Numbered from the stretch's first letter, positions 55,696 to 63,679 are shown. The stretch: 63,719 nt of DNA from Salirhabdus sp. Marseille-P4669 (GCF_900240405.1 NZ_OEQK01000010.1:1-63719); one strand, 5' to 3'. Numbers and translations: made by a program. Notes: generated by a model not told the origin, from the sequence alone.

Positions 55696-56538
55696 ATGGG
55701 AAATCCAATCATATTAGATGGGAAACATGTTTCGAATGAAGTGCGCCAATCATTAAAGCCTAGAGTGGATGCATTAATCAATAAAGGGATTACACCGAAA
55801 CTAGCTACGATATTAGTAGGTAATGATTCATCTAGCGAAACATATGTAAAAATGAAAGGGAATGCCTGTGCGAAATTAGGGATGTTATCTGAACGAATTC
55901 ATTTACCTGAGGAAACAACTACAGATGAACTTCTTCAAGAAATAAGACGATTAAATGAAGATGAAAATGTCCACGGCATCTTATTACAGCATCCTGTTCC
56001 TTCCCAAATTGATGAACGACGTGCTTTTGATGAAATTGCCATCGAAAAAGATGTTGATGGTGTAACGACACAGGGCTTCGGACAGATTGCCTTTGATTTT
56101 GCCAGGTTTCCAAGCTGTACACCCGCAGGCATTCTAGAAATTATCGATTATTACAATATACCAATTGAAGGTAAACATGCGGTTGTAATCGGGAGAAGCC
56201 CAATTTTAGGAAAACCTGTAGCTATGATGCTGTTAAATCGTAATGCCACCGTTACAATATGCCACTCTAAGACAGAAGACATTGCAGATGTTGTACGAAA
56301 AGCAGATATAGTAGTCGCTGCAGTGGGAAAACCGAAATTTGTTCAAGGTGATTGGATTAAAGAAGGTGCGATCATTTTGGACGCTGGTTATAACAAGGGG
56401 AATATAGGTGATGTGGATTACGATGCTTGTTTAGAAAAGTGTGGAGCCATTACACCAGTACCTGGAGGCGTTGGTCCGTTAACGATTGCCATGCTTCTTA
56501 AGCATACTGTAATTGCAGCGGAGAATAAAATAAAGTAA
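55696..56538 (+). CDS. folD: Methylene-THF dehydrogenase/cyclohydrolase FolD
   Basis: FolD converts 5,10-methylene-THF to 10-formyl-THF with NADP. The 280-residue protein has the YVKMKGNACAKLGM segment with catalytic lysine near residue 54, the Rossmann motif GRSPILGKPVA (near 167) and PVPGGVGPLTIAMLLKHT at the C-terminus. ATG 55696 follows TAGGAGG. It would supply the formyl donor for PurH directly upstream. A 204-base gap precedes it, with no recognised regulatory element. Confidence 0.96.
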   Translation: MGNPIILDGKHVSNEVRQSLKPRVDALINKGITPKLATILVGNDSSSETYVKMKGNACAKLGMLSERIHLPEETTTDELLQEIRRLNEDENVHGILLQHPVPSQIDERRAFDEIAIEKDVDGVTTQGFGQIAFDFARFPSCTPAGILEIIDYYNIPIEGKHAVVIGRSPILGKPVAMMLLNRNATVTICHSKTEDIADVVRKADIVVAAVGKPKFVQGDWIKEGAIILDAGYNKGNIGDVDYDACLEKCGAITPVPGGVGPLTIAMLLKHTVIAAENKIK

Positions 56539-56618
56539 ATTAGAAAATACTTCCTTAATAGGAAAGGGAATAAGCTGACAAAAAGCTGTCCAAAGCGTAG
56601 GAAATTATGAAAACAACC

Positions 56619-56646
56619 TTGACATAAGGTGGCAATTTATTATAAT
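56619..56646 (+). promoter_or_regulatory. Sigma-A promoter of rplM-rpsI
   Basis: TTGACA at 56619-56624 and TATAAT at 56641-56646 are 16 bases apart. Confidence 0.88.
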
Positions 56647-56649
56647 ATA

Positions 56650-56706
56650 ACCTATGGCATTTTATTTTCAGAACCACGACTAGCCCCGGAAGGTAATCGT
56701 GTCTAA
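56650..56706 (+). promoter_or_regulatory. L13 leader (r-protein autoregulatory RNA)
   Basis: The segment from CCTATGGCATTTTATTTTC to GAACCACGACTAGCCCCGGA and GGTAATCGTGTCTAATAA fits the Bacillota L13 leader, in which CACGA...TCGTG forms the long arm. By family, free L13 binds it to lower rplM-rpsI expression. Confidence 0.75.
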
Positions 56707-56766
56707 TAAATAAAATTCGAAAACAAAAATTAAATGAATGAATGATAAAATAGGAGGGAATTCCAC

Positions 56767-57204
56767 ATGCGTCAAACTTATATCGCAAAAGATAGTGAAG
56801 TGACACGCAAATGGTATGTTGTAGACGCTGAAGGCAAAACTCTTGGTCGTATGGCTAGTGAAGTTGCTGCTATTCTTCGTGGTAAGCATAAACCAACATA
56901 CACACCGCATGTAGACACTGGTGATCACGTAATCATCGTTAATGCTAATAAAGTACACTTATCTGGTAACAAACTATCTGACAAAATGTATTACCGCCAT
57001 TCAAACTATCCTGGTGGTTTAAAGTCTCGTACTGCGGATGAAATGCGTACGAACTATCCAGAAAGAATGATTGAGCTTACTATTAAAGGCATGCTACCAA
57101 AAAATAGCTTAGGTCGTAAAATGATCAAAAAGCTTCATGTATATGCAGGTCCTGAACATAAGCATCAAGCACAAAATCCAGAAGTTTACGAGCTTCGTGG
57201 ATAA
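56767..57204 (+). CDS. rplM: Ribosomal protein L13
   Basis: This 145-residue early-assembly protein of the 50S subunit begins [28 protein letters not shown] precedes the ATG. Own promoter and leader restart transcription after the purine genes. Confidence 0.97.
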   Translation: MRQTYIAKDSEVTRKWYVVDAEGKTLGRMASEVAAILRGKHKPTYTPHVDTGDHVIIVNANKVHLSGNKLSDKMYYRHSNYPGGLKSRTADEMRTNYPERMIELTIKGMLPKNSLGRKMIKKLHVYAGPEHKHQAQNPEVYELRG

Positions 57205-57224
57205 TTAGAAGGAGGTTGACTAGA

Positions 57225-57617
57225 GTGGCTCAAGTACAATATTACGGTACTGGACGTCGTAAAAGCTCAGTAGCTCGTGTGCGACTAGTTCCAGGTACTG
57301 GTAAAGTTGTTGTAAATAAACGTGATGCAGAAGATTATTTCCCATACGAAACACTTCGTCGTATCTTAAACCAACCATTACAAGTTACAGAAACAGAAGG
57401 AAGCTATGATGTTCTTGTAAATGTAAGTGGTGGTGGATTCACTGGTCAAGCAGGTGCAATTCGTCTTGGTATTGCTCGTGCACTTTTAGAAGCTGACCCA
57501 GAATATCGTTCTGTATTAAAGAGAGCAGGTCTTCTTACACGTGACGCTCGTGCGAAAGAACGTAAAAAATACGGTCTTAAAGCAGCTCGTCGTGCACCAC
57601 AGTTCTCTAAGCGTTAA
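57225..57617 (+). CDS. rpsI: Ribosomal protein S9
   Basis: This 130-residue protein has a C-terminal tail that ends in ...FSKR, reaching P-site tRNA. GTG 57225 follows GGAGGT by nine bases and gives [15 protein letters not shown], as in Bacillus S9. Confidence 0.97.
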   Translation: MAQVQYYGTGRRKSSVARVRLVPGTGKVVVNKRDAEDYFPYETLRRILNQPLQVTETEGSYDVLVNVSGGGFTGQAGAIRLGIARALLEADPEYRSVLKRAGLLTRDARAKERKKYGLKAARRAPQFSKR

Positions 57618-57627
57618 TTTTTATATT

Positions 57628-57665
57628 CAAAGACTCTTTTCACTTATGTGGAAAGGGTCTTTTTT
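57628..57665 (+). terminator. Terminator after rpsI
   Basis: AAAGACTCTTTTC pairs with GAAAGGGTCTTTTTT around CACTTATGTG-like loop sequence, ending in a T run. Confidence 0.88.
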
Positions 57666-57845
57666 AATGCTGAACTACGTTTGTTTCGTATTCGTATCGT
57701 GCGAGTGGGATCATATAATGGAAAGGGTTGTTATTGCTATTGAATACATAATAATTACCTTCTAATTAGGACAGCTTTTAGGTGAAATTCTAGTAATTTC
57801 ATGAAGGTGCAACACATAAGCTTATGTAGAGGAGGTTCATAGTCC

Positions 57846-57896
57846 ATGTGGAATGTGAATCGTGCTTATAGGTGGGTTATAGCTAATCATAGCTAA
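57846..57896 (+). CDS. Possible 16-residue mini-ORF
   Basis: An ATG ten bases after GAGGAGG opens a 16-codon frame (MWNVNRAYRWVIANHS). It lies in the 371-base gap before the small membrane protein. Strong ribosome binding site and aromatic, Arg-containing content are suggestive of a leader peptide, but so short a frame may be chance. The rest of the gap shows nothing else. Confidence 0.3.
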   Translation: MWNVNRAYRWVIANHS

Positions 57897-57988
57897 TAAC
57901 ATTCTTTTAATCAGCGAACTACATAATGATAACTTACCTTAAATGCACACTTTTAAAGTGAAGAATTTCAACAAGGTGGTGCAAAAGT

Positions 57989-58228
57989 ATGGGTGGTTAC
58001 GTAAAGGCGATTATCGGTGCGATTATCGGTGCCGCGACAGCAGGAGGCTGGTTAATTGTAGACCTTTTACTCCCGGAGCCAATTGGAGATTACTTATTAT
58101 TCCTCCTTATGGGCGTATTTAATATGGGGGTAGGTTGGCAGGTTGGTAGGTTAATGGAAAAGAAACGGAATGTTGAGCAACAAGTGGCTATATCAAATTC
58201 GAAAGAACAAGGATTAGAGGTACCTTAA
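57989..58228 (+). CDS. Small two-span membrane protein, unknown
   Basis: This 79-residue protein has two hydrophobic segments (about 6-28 and 33-54), the first rich in Gly/Ala (AIIGAIIGAATAGG), and a charged C-terminal tail with KKR. AAGGTGG precedes the ATG, and its own terminator follows, so it is probably a real gene. I do not recognise the family. It occupies the position of ybaJ/ybaK in B. subtilis, with which it shares no visible similarity. Confidence 0.75.
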   Translation: MGGYVKAIIGAIIGAATAGGWLIVDLLLPEPIGDYLLFLLMGVFNMGVGWQVGRLMEKKRNVEQQVAISNSKEQGLEVP

Positions 58229-58266
58229 GGAAGTGGGAATCTCAAATTTATATGTATCGTAATGTT

Positions 58267-58300
58267 GACTTTCAAACGACGGGTTTGAGAGTCTTTTTTT
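58267..58300 (+). terminator. Terminator after the 79-residue protein gene
   Basis: GACTTTCAAAC pairs with GTTTGAGAGTC (one mismatch) around a short loop, followed by seven T. Confidence 0.88.
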
Positions 58301-58452
58301 ATCGTAACCTATATTACTTAGTAGATTAGATCTTTCATTTTCCAAATACGTTCATTACCATATAAGCTTTTATGATTCATAGGTGCGTGTCTTACCCCAT
58401 TGCTTTTTCTATGCATATACTAATATTAACTTTAGAAGCGAGGAGGATTAGA

Positions 58453-58650
58453 ATGAGCAAACTTCAAAGAGCTCCTTGGTTATATTTAGCTTGCATATTA
58501 GCAGGTTTTGCACTTATTCATGTACCCTTAAAATACACGTTCCTTGAAAGCTTAAAGCAAATCATTTTTGTTATCGGAGTAGTCACTGTTCTTGTTTTTT
58601 CCTTTGTACTCATTTTTATCGGCTTGTTAGCTTTGTTTGGAAAACGATAA
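58453..58650 (+). CDS. Small two-span membrane protein, unknown
   Basis: This 65-residue protein has two hydrophobic helices (about 8-25 and 35-60) with a short loop between. ATG 58453 is chosen since GAGGAGG lies nine bases upstream; a longer frame from 58372 has no ribosome binding site. A terminator follows. The family is not recognised. Position just before cwlD hints at envelope or spore context, which is inference only. Confidence 0.72.
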   Translation: MSKLQRAPWLYLACILAGFALIHVPLKYTFLESLKQIIFVIGVVTVLVFSFVLIFIGLLALFGKR

Positions 58651-58668
58651 GGTATTCTTTTTATTAAG

Positions 58669-58700
58669 AACTCTTCGCGTTAGCGGAGAGTTTTAATTTT
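58669..58700 (+). terminator. Terminator before cwlD
   Basis: AACTCTTCGC pairs with GCGGAGAGTT (one wobble) around GTTA, followed by a T-rich stretch. Confidence 0.82.
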
Positions 58701-58717
58701 ACGGGAGTAAGATTCAA

Positions 58718-58746
58718 GAATATTCTTACACCTTGTCCCATATAGT
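58718..58746 (+). promoter_or_regulatory. Candidate sigma-E promoter of cwlD
   Basis: GAATATT (58718-58724) matches the sigma-E -35 (KMATATT) fully. After 14 bases, CATATAGT (58739-58746) matches the -10 (CATACAHT) at six of eight positions. This fits mother-cell expression of cortex-modifying CwlD. Confidence 0.6.
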
Positions 58747-58779
58747 TTATACGAGCGGACTTTAGGGAGGAAAATGTAA

Positions 58780-59496
58780 ATGAAGAAGAAAGCGATATAC
58801 ACAGTATTGTGGTTTATGGGTTTTTTTGCACTTATTTATTTGCTTCAATATCCGATAACTTCTAAGGATGCATGGGAATCCTTCTCGCTACCCCTATCCG
58901 GTAAAGTGATTGTACTAGACCCAGGACATGGTGGGGTTGATGGGGGTGCGGTAGGAGCGGATGAAACCTTGGAAAAGGATATTGCATTAAGCACTGCTAA
59001 GTATTTACGAGATTACTTGCAACAGCAAGGTGCACTTGTGTATATGACGAGGGAGAAGGATCAAGATTTAGCTGCGGAGGGAACTCAAGGGTTATCCAAG
59101 CGGAAATCAGAAGACATACGAAAGCGGGTGCAGTTTATACAGGAAAAAGAGCCCGATTTCTTTTTAAGTATTCACCTTAATGCCATTCCTTCTTCAAGGT
59201 GGTCAGGTGCCCAGACGTTTTATTATCCCTCTTTAGGGGAAAGTGAGCACCTAGCGAAGTTTATTCAAAGTGAAATAATAAGGAACTTAGACAACACAAC
59301 AAGACAGGTACAAGCAATTAACAATGTCTATATTTTAAAGAATGCGAATGCACCTGGGGCATTAGTGGAAATTGGTTTTCTATCCAACCCTAAAGAAAGA
59401 AATTTATTAAAAACGGACGAATATCAACAAAAAATGGCAGCCTCTATTTATGATGGTGTACTTCGTTATGTTACAGAGCAGGAATTTCCTGAGTAG
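58780..59496 (+). CDS. cwlD: N-acetylmuramoyl-L-alanine amidase CwlD
   Basis: CwlD removes the peptide from muramic acid in spore cortex, allowing delta-lactam formation with PdaA. The 238-residue protein has an N-terminal membrane anchor (about 4-24) and an Amidase_3 domain: VLDPGHGGVDGG (zinc His near 50), SIHLNA (near 135) and VEIGFLSNPKE with catalytic Glu (near 198). GGGAGG precedes the ATG. Confidence 0.95.
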   Translation: MKKKAIYTVLWFMGFFALIYLLQYPITSKDAWESFSLPLSGKVIVLDPGHGGVDGGAVGADETLEKDIALSTAKYLRDYLQQQGALVYMTREKDQDLAAEGTQGLSKRKSEDIRKRVQFIQEKEPDFFLSIHLNAIPSSRWSGAQTFYYPSLGESEHLAKFIQSEIIRNLDNTTRQVQAINNVYILKNANAPGALVEIGFLSNPKERNLLKTDEYQQKMAASIYDGVLRYVTEQEFPE

Positions 59497-59593
59497 AAAG
59501 AAACATACTTTGTAATGTATATCACTTAGCAAATAGGCAATATATGTTATACTGTCCTTAGAGAGGTTAATATACTAGAGGATGGTGACAAAC

Positions 59594-60646
59594 ATGTTAA
59601 CGGATAAAAAGGTAGAAGAGATTTTAAAACCATTTCAAGATCCTTATTTACATAAATCGTTTGAAGAAACGGGTGCCATTGAGGAAATTAAGATTAAAGA
59701 GGACAAAAATCATGTAAGCGTAAAGCTTGCGATTGGTAACCCGAATTCAAAAGAACAAATGCAGCTACAACAAGAGATCGTTGCGGCGCTGAAAAAAGAA
59801 GGTGCTGCGACAGTTGGCTTACGCTTCACGAAGCTTCCGGATGAAGTGATGGCAAAATATGAAGGGGAAGCGAAGAAACAACAGGAAGCGAGTCTTTTAG
59901 GTGGCTCTTCCAATACAAAATTTATCGCTGTTGCTAGTGGTAAAGGTGGAGTTGGAAAATCAACGGTTACAGTTAACTTGGCTGTAGCGTTAGCTCGACT
60001 AGGCAAGAAAGTCGGAGTTATTGATGCGGATATTTATGGTTTTAGTGTTCCGGATATGATGGGTATTGAAAACCGTCCACAAGTTCGTGGGGAAAAGATT
60101 ATTCCGGTTGAGCGCTTTGGTGTACAAGTTATTTCCATGGGCTTCTTTGTGGAGGATAACTCCCCAATAATTTGGAGAGGACCGATGCTTGGGAAAATGT
60201 TAACAAGCTTCTTTAAAGAAGTGGAGTGGGGTGAGCTTGATTACTTGCTTTTAGATCTCCCTCCTGGAACTGGTGACATGGCTCTAGATGTTCATGCCAT
60301 GCTTCCATCCTCAAAAGAGGTTATTGTAACAACACCTCACCCGACAGCTGCATTTGTAGCAGCTCGTGCAGGTCAAATGGCATTACAAACAGACCATGAA
60401 ATTCTTGGTGTTGTAGAAAATATGTCCTACTTTGAAAGTACATTAACTGGCCAGAAAGAATATGTTTTTGGACAAGGTGGAGGCGACAAGCTGGCGGAAG
60501 TTTTAAAAACGGACTTACTTGGACGTTTGCCATTACAACAACCATATGATGAAGACGATGATTTTGCTCCTGGTGTATACCAGAAGGATCATCCAATCGG
60601 CAATATATTTTTGAAAATTGCAGATAAGGTTATTAAAAAATATTAA
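59594..60646 (+). CDS. salA: Mrp/SalA family ATP-binding protein
   Basis: This 350-residue protein has an N-terminal MIP18/DUF59 domain (about 1-90) and a MinD-type P-loop ATPase with GKGGVGKST at 116-124. In Bacillus SalA affects expression of scoC and exoprotease genes; Mrp relatives are Fe-S carriers, but the CxxC usual for those is not seen here. ATG 59594 is used; ATG 59582 in frame is an alternative. Position between cwlD and gerD is as in B. subtilis. Confidence 0.9.
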   Translation: MLTDKKVEEILKPFQDPYLHKSFEETGAIEEIKIKEDKNHVSVKLAIGNPNSKEQMQLQQEIVAALKKEGAATVGLRFTKLPDEVMAKYEGEAKKQQEASLLGGSSNTKFIAVASGKGGVGKSTVTVNLAVALARLGKKVGVIDADIYGFSVPDMMGIENRPQVRGEKIIPVERFGVQVISMGFFVEDNSPIIWRGPMLGKMLTSFFKEVEWGELDYLLLDLPPGTGDMALDVHAMLPSSKEVIVTTPHPTAAFVAARAGQMALQTDHEILGVVENMSYFESTLTGQKEYVFGQGGGDKLAEVLKTDLLGRLPLQQPYDEDDDFAPGVYQKDHPIGNIFLKIADKVIKKY

Positions 60647-60648
60647 CA

Positions 60649-60684
60649 AAAAAGTTCTGACCATGAGTGGTCAGAACTTTTTTG
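60649..60684. terminator. Bidirectional terminator between salA and gerD
   Basis: AAAAAGTTCTGACCA pairs perfectly with TGGTCAGAACTTTTT around TGAG. Poly-A and poly-T flanks let it work for both convergent genes. Confidence 0.95.
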
Positions 60685-60730
60685 TTTAAAATATTTCATT
60701 TAACATATAAATCAGGATAAGAATCATTGT

Positions 60731-61390
60731 CTAGCTTCCTCCTCCACCAGATCCTCCTCCGGAACTGCCACCACCAGATCCTCCGCCGCCTTCACCTCCG
60801 CCGGATTCTCCGCCTTGCTGTTGACCACCTTGCTGTTGTTTTTGTTGTTCCTCAGCAGCTTTTAATAAGACCTCTGTCATGCTTGCTTTGAATAACGGGC
60901 TATTTAATGTTTCTTGAATGGTTGTTTCTAAATGCTCCCGAAATTGTTGGCTTTTTAAAACATCTACCATTGTATTGGTCATTTCAGGGCTTTGAAAAAT
61001 GTCCATTAATAATTTTTGGTATTCAGAGTCTGTCATTAATCCTTTCATTAAATCCTTTTGTGCATCTTCTACTGACTTTGTATATTTTTTGACAAAAGTA
61101 GGATCCTCAAATAGCTTACTCCAAAATTTCTTAGATTCTTCAGAAGTGAGCGTTTTATCAATCGCCTGTTGTACAGTTGAGGAATCCATAACAAGTAGCT
61201 CTTTCATTTTTTCATCTGTTAATACTTCGGTTAATGCTTTTTTGCCTTCATCTGTTTTAATTATGTCTACTACCATTTTCTTTGTGGTTTCATATTGTGC
61301 ATCTCCTTGTGCAGCTTGCCCATTACCGCCGCCACCGCAGGCGGTTAACAGAAATAGTAAAGACATAATAGAAATCCATTTTATTTTCAT
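60731..61390 (-). CDS. gerD: Spore germination lipoprotein GerD
   Basis: GerD organises germinant receptors into clusters in the spore inner membrane. The 219-residue precursor has a lipoprotein signal ending in LLTAC with lipid-modified Cys18, followed by a Gly stretch, a helical core (about 35-180) and a long C-terminal tail of Gln, Gly and Ser (about 185-219). The start at 61390 follows AAGGAGAGA on the minus strand; the open frame extends to 61483 without further ribosome binding site. The very Gly/Ser-rich tail is notable. A sigma-G promoter lies upstream. Confidence 0.93.
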   Translation of the reverse strand: MKIKWISIMSLLFLLTACGGGGNGQAAQGDAQYETTKKMVVDIIKTDEGKKALTEVLTDEKMKELLVMDSSTVQQAIDKTLTSEESKKFWSKLFEDPTFVKKYTKSVEDAQKDLMKGLMTDSEYQKLLMDIFQSPEMTNTMVDVLKSQQFREHLETTIQETLNSPLFKASMTEVLLKAAEEQQKQQQGGQQQGGESGGGEGGGGSGGGSSGGGSGGGGS

Positions 61391-61423
61391 GTTGGATCTC
61401 TCCTTCATTCGACTCCTATTTGT

Positions 61424-61452
61424 TAGGATGAGAATGAATAATGAAAATATAC
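61424..61452 (-). promoter_or_regulatory. Candidate sigma-G promoter of gerD
   Basis: On the minus strand GTATA (61448-61452) is followed after 17 bases by CATCCTA (61424-61430), which matches the sigma-G -10 (CATNHTA). This fits forespore expression of gerD. Confidence 0.6.
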
Positions 61453-61523
61453 GCACATAATGTAGGAAAAAAGGGGAGTACATGTTAAAATACGTAATAG
61501 ACTAATCGTAGGAGGAGCATGTT

Positions 61524-62168
61524 GTGACATCACGCAATTGGGTAAGGTTATTTACAAGAACATTATTGCTAGGAGCGATTGTAGCAATTTTAATGAGCTT
61601 TTTTGTTAAATCTTCATCGTATAGCGCTAATTTATCTCCTTTTGATACATGGGAAATCTTTGGGTTATTGATTTGGTTTGCGGGGATTGGGTTCTTATTT
61701 AGTATTGTGAGTCAAACAGGATTTTTTGCATATTTAGTACTGAATCAAATAGGGTTGGGTGTCTTCAAAGGATATTGGCCAACTGTTCAAATTGGATTAA
61801 TTGCTTTTGCGTTATTTGATCTCGTTTATTTTCCTTTTAAAGCTGCGGGTGAGGGGGCTTCTATATTTCCATACCTTATTACCGCGTTCGTAATTTTTGC
61901 TTTTGGTTATGTAGTATCTTATATAAAGGCAAGAGAGACGAATAAGAGGGCATTTGTACCAGCTTTATTTTTTATGGTAGTTATCACAATTATCGAATGG
62001 GTACCTGTTTTAAGAACTGGTGATGCAGACTGGATGTTGTTGATGATTGCTCCGTTGTTAGCTTGTAATACATATCAGTTATTGGTATTACATAAAATCA
62101 ATAAAAAAGTGGAAGAAGAAAAACAACAGCAGGATACAAAGACACAAAACCATAAAAGCAAAAAGTAG
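61524..62168 (+). CDS. kbaA: KinB-signalling pathway activation protein KbaA
   Basis: KbaA is a membrane protein needed for full KinB input to the Spo0A phosphorelay. The 214-residue protein has six hydrophobic segments and a charged, Gln/Lys-rich C-terminus. GTG 61524 follows AGGAGG by nine bases. It is divergent from gerD, in the standard Bacillus position. Confidence 0.9.
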   Translation: MTSRNWVRLFTRTLLLGAIVAILMSFFVKSSSYSANLSPFDTWEIFGLLIWFAGIGFLFSIVSQTGFFAYLVLNQIGLGVFKGYWPTVQIGLIAFALFDLVYFPFKAAGEGASIFPYLITAFVIFAFGYVVSYIKARETNKRAFVPALFFMVVITIIEWVPVLRTGDADWMLLMIAPLLACNTYQLLVLHKINKKVEEEKQQQDTKTQNHKSKK

Positions 62169-62187
62169 GGAGATCCCTACTTTTTTG
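62161..62187. terminator. Bidirectional terminator between kbaA and pdaB
   Basis: AAAAGTAGGGA pairs perfectly with TCCCTACTTTT around GA. It includes the kbaA stop codon and has T and A flanks for both strands. Confidence 0.92.
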
Positions 62188-62248
62188 TTTGCAATTGAAA
62201 TTTCTCTATCTGATTGTTGGTCGAGTACGTAATACTTTTGCTGGTACT

Positions 62249-63013
62249 TCACTTTACTTCTTTGCTTTCGGAAGAGCTATTTGAAATTAGCTCTGAAATA
62301 GTGATGAATGTTAGTTTATCTTTCTTTATTGCAGGGATGATCTCAGTAAGAGCTGTTTCCGTTTGCTTTATGACGTCTGAAGCGTGTAATAATATGATAT
62401 CCCCACTAGAGGTATTTTCTAATACATGGTTGACTATTTTTTCTGTTCCGGGGTTTTTCCAATCGTTTGGATTGACACTCCAATAGATAACGGAGAATCC
62501 CATATTTTCTGCTAGTTTTAACACATCTTCATTGAACTGTCCGCTTGGTGGTCTAAGTAACGTCACATTAGAATAGCCTAGCTTCTGAAATACTTCTCTC
62601 GCCCTTAATAAATCCTTTCGTACTTCTTCAATATCTTGTTCTACATAACTTTTATATCGATATCCTAGCATGCCCAATTCGTGATTTGCTTCTGTAATTT
62701 TCTCTACGATTTCTGGGTGTCGTTCCGCCCATTCTCCACTTACAAAAAAAGTAGCTTGTACCTTTTGTTTATCTAACACATCTAAAATGGTATGTACTTT
62801 TTCTTGTCCCCAACTAATGTTAAAGGTTAGTGCTACTTGTTTTGAATCATCCTTTCCGCTTTTTATTAATGCCCTTGGCCCGTTCTCTGTGGAAAATACA
62901 GAGAAGGTTCCTAATGTTTGTGTTACTAAATATATTGCTGCAAACAAGGCCATCACTAAAACAATTAACCAACGTTTCCATTTGTTCATTTTTACAACAA
63001 AGAAATGCTGCAA
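62249..63013 (-). CDS. pdaB: Polysaccharide deacetylase-family sporulation protein PdaB
   Basis: PdaB is required for spore maturation and stability. The 254-residue protein has an N-terminal anchor (about 14-34) and a NodB-like domain. Motif 1, usually TFD, reads LTFNISWGQE (Asn65, where B. subtilis has Asp). Motif 2 keeps one histidine in NHELGMLGY, motif 3 is LLRPPSGQFN, and HASD near the C-terminus corresponds to the catalytic-His motif. TTG 63013 follows GGGAGGG and gives MQHFFV, similar to B. subtilis PdaB. Loss of the Asp suggests an inactive or altered enzyme. Confidence 0.92.
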   Translation of the reverse strand: MQHFFVVKMNKWKRWLIVLVMALFAAIYLVTQTLGTFSVFSTENGPRALIKSGKDDSKQVALTFNISWGQEKVHTILDVLDKQKVQATFFVSGEWAERHPEIVEKITEANHELGMLGYRYKSYVEQDIEEVRKDLLRAREVFQKLGYSNVTLLRPPSGQFNEDVLKLAENMGFSVIYWSVNPNDWKNPGTEKIVNHVLENTSSGDIILLHASDVIKQTETALTEIIPAIKKDKLTFITISELISNSSSESKEVK

Positions 63014-63042
63014 TGTTAGTCCCTCCCGAAAGTTATTACTAC

Positions 63043-63071
63043 ATTATATGGGGGCATGTACATAGATATGA
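63043..63071 (-). promoter_or_regulatory. Candidate sigma-E promoter of pdaB
   Basis: On the minus strand TCATATC (63065-63071) and CATATAAT (63043-63050) are separated by 14 bases, close to sigma-E consensus (KMATATT-N14-CATACAHT). Mother-cell control fits pdaB. Confidence 0.65.
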
Positions 63072-63388
63072 TTGAGTTAAGAATCATAAAAGAAAAGATT
63101 TTGGTAAAAATGAGAAGACAAGGTTATATAGAGAATAAAAAGAGGAGCATGAAATTTATGTATGGATTTATTCTAAATGAAGCGGAAATAAAAGAATTTG
63201 AGTATTTATTAAAAAGAGAAATGGAAGAGCTGATATTAGATTTGAAAAGCAGAGAAATTGATCATATTGTAAAAAGAGCGATGAGGGAGAGATATCAAAT
63301 ATTGTATAAACTATTTAAAAGGTATGCTGATCAAGCGGATTGCATGAGGTATTTACCTTCAAAGTATTTTACGACGAAGGTAAATTAG
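63068..63388 (+). CDS. Conserved-looking small charged helical protein, unknown
   Basis: This protein of about 106 residues begins MIELRIIKEKILVKMRRQGY and is rich in Lys, Arg and Glu with predicted long helices and no membrane segment. The ribosome binding site GGGGG is 13 bases from ATG 63068; ATG 63056 lies too close to it. It fills the space between pdaB and the next rRNA operon and is divergent from pdaB. I do not recognise a function. Confidence 0.62.
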   Translation: MIELRIIKEKILVKMRRQGYIENKKRSMKFMYGFILNEAEIKEFEYLLKREMEELILDLKSREIDHIVKRAMRERYQILYKLFKRYADQADCMRYLPSKYFTTKVN

Positions 63389-63452
63389 AAATAACGAGCC
63401 TTCTTTAATGGGGGAGGGGAAGGTGCATTTATAAAAAAACTTATAAAAAGTG

Positions 63453-63481
63453 TTGACTTCAAATTGCATACGTGATAAATT
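63453..63481 (+). promoter_or_regulatory. rRNA operon promoter P1
   Basis: TTGACT at 63453-63458 and TAAATT at 63476-63481 are 17 bases apart, upstream of a second, stronger promoter, the tandem pattern of Bacillus rrn operons. Confidence 0.7.
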
Positions 63482-63532
63482 ATATTTCGTCGCTGTTACG
63501 CGGCATTGAAATGTTGCTTTTAAAAAAGAGTA

Positions 63533-63561
63533 TTGACAACAAATTAATACTCTGCTAAAAT
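63533..63561 (+). promoter_or_regulatory. rRNA operon promoter P2
   Basis: TTGACA at 63533-63538 and TAAAAT at 63556-63561 are 17 bases apart, with TGC before the -10. The leader 63565-63679 contains GAACCTTGAAAACTGAAC, common before Bacillus 16S genes. Confidence 0.88.
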
Positions 63562-63679
63562 AACAAAGTCGCTGATTTTCAACGACAAAAAATGAACCTT
63601 GAAAACTGAACAAAACAACCAGTACGTCAATTCGGTAATTTACATTACCATTTACTATTTATGAGCTTTAATCAAACAA

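Noticed and set aside
57541-57765. 74-codon frame over the rpsI end
   Set aside because: It overlaps rpsI and its terminator out of frame and has no ribosome binding site.
60999-61460. 153-codon + strand frame
   Set aside because: It is the antisense shadow of gerD, which has signal peptide, ribosome binding site and family features on the minus strand.
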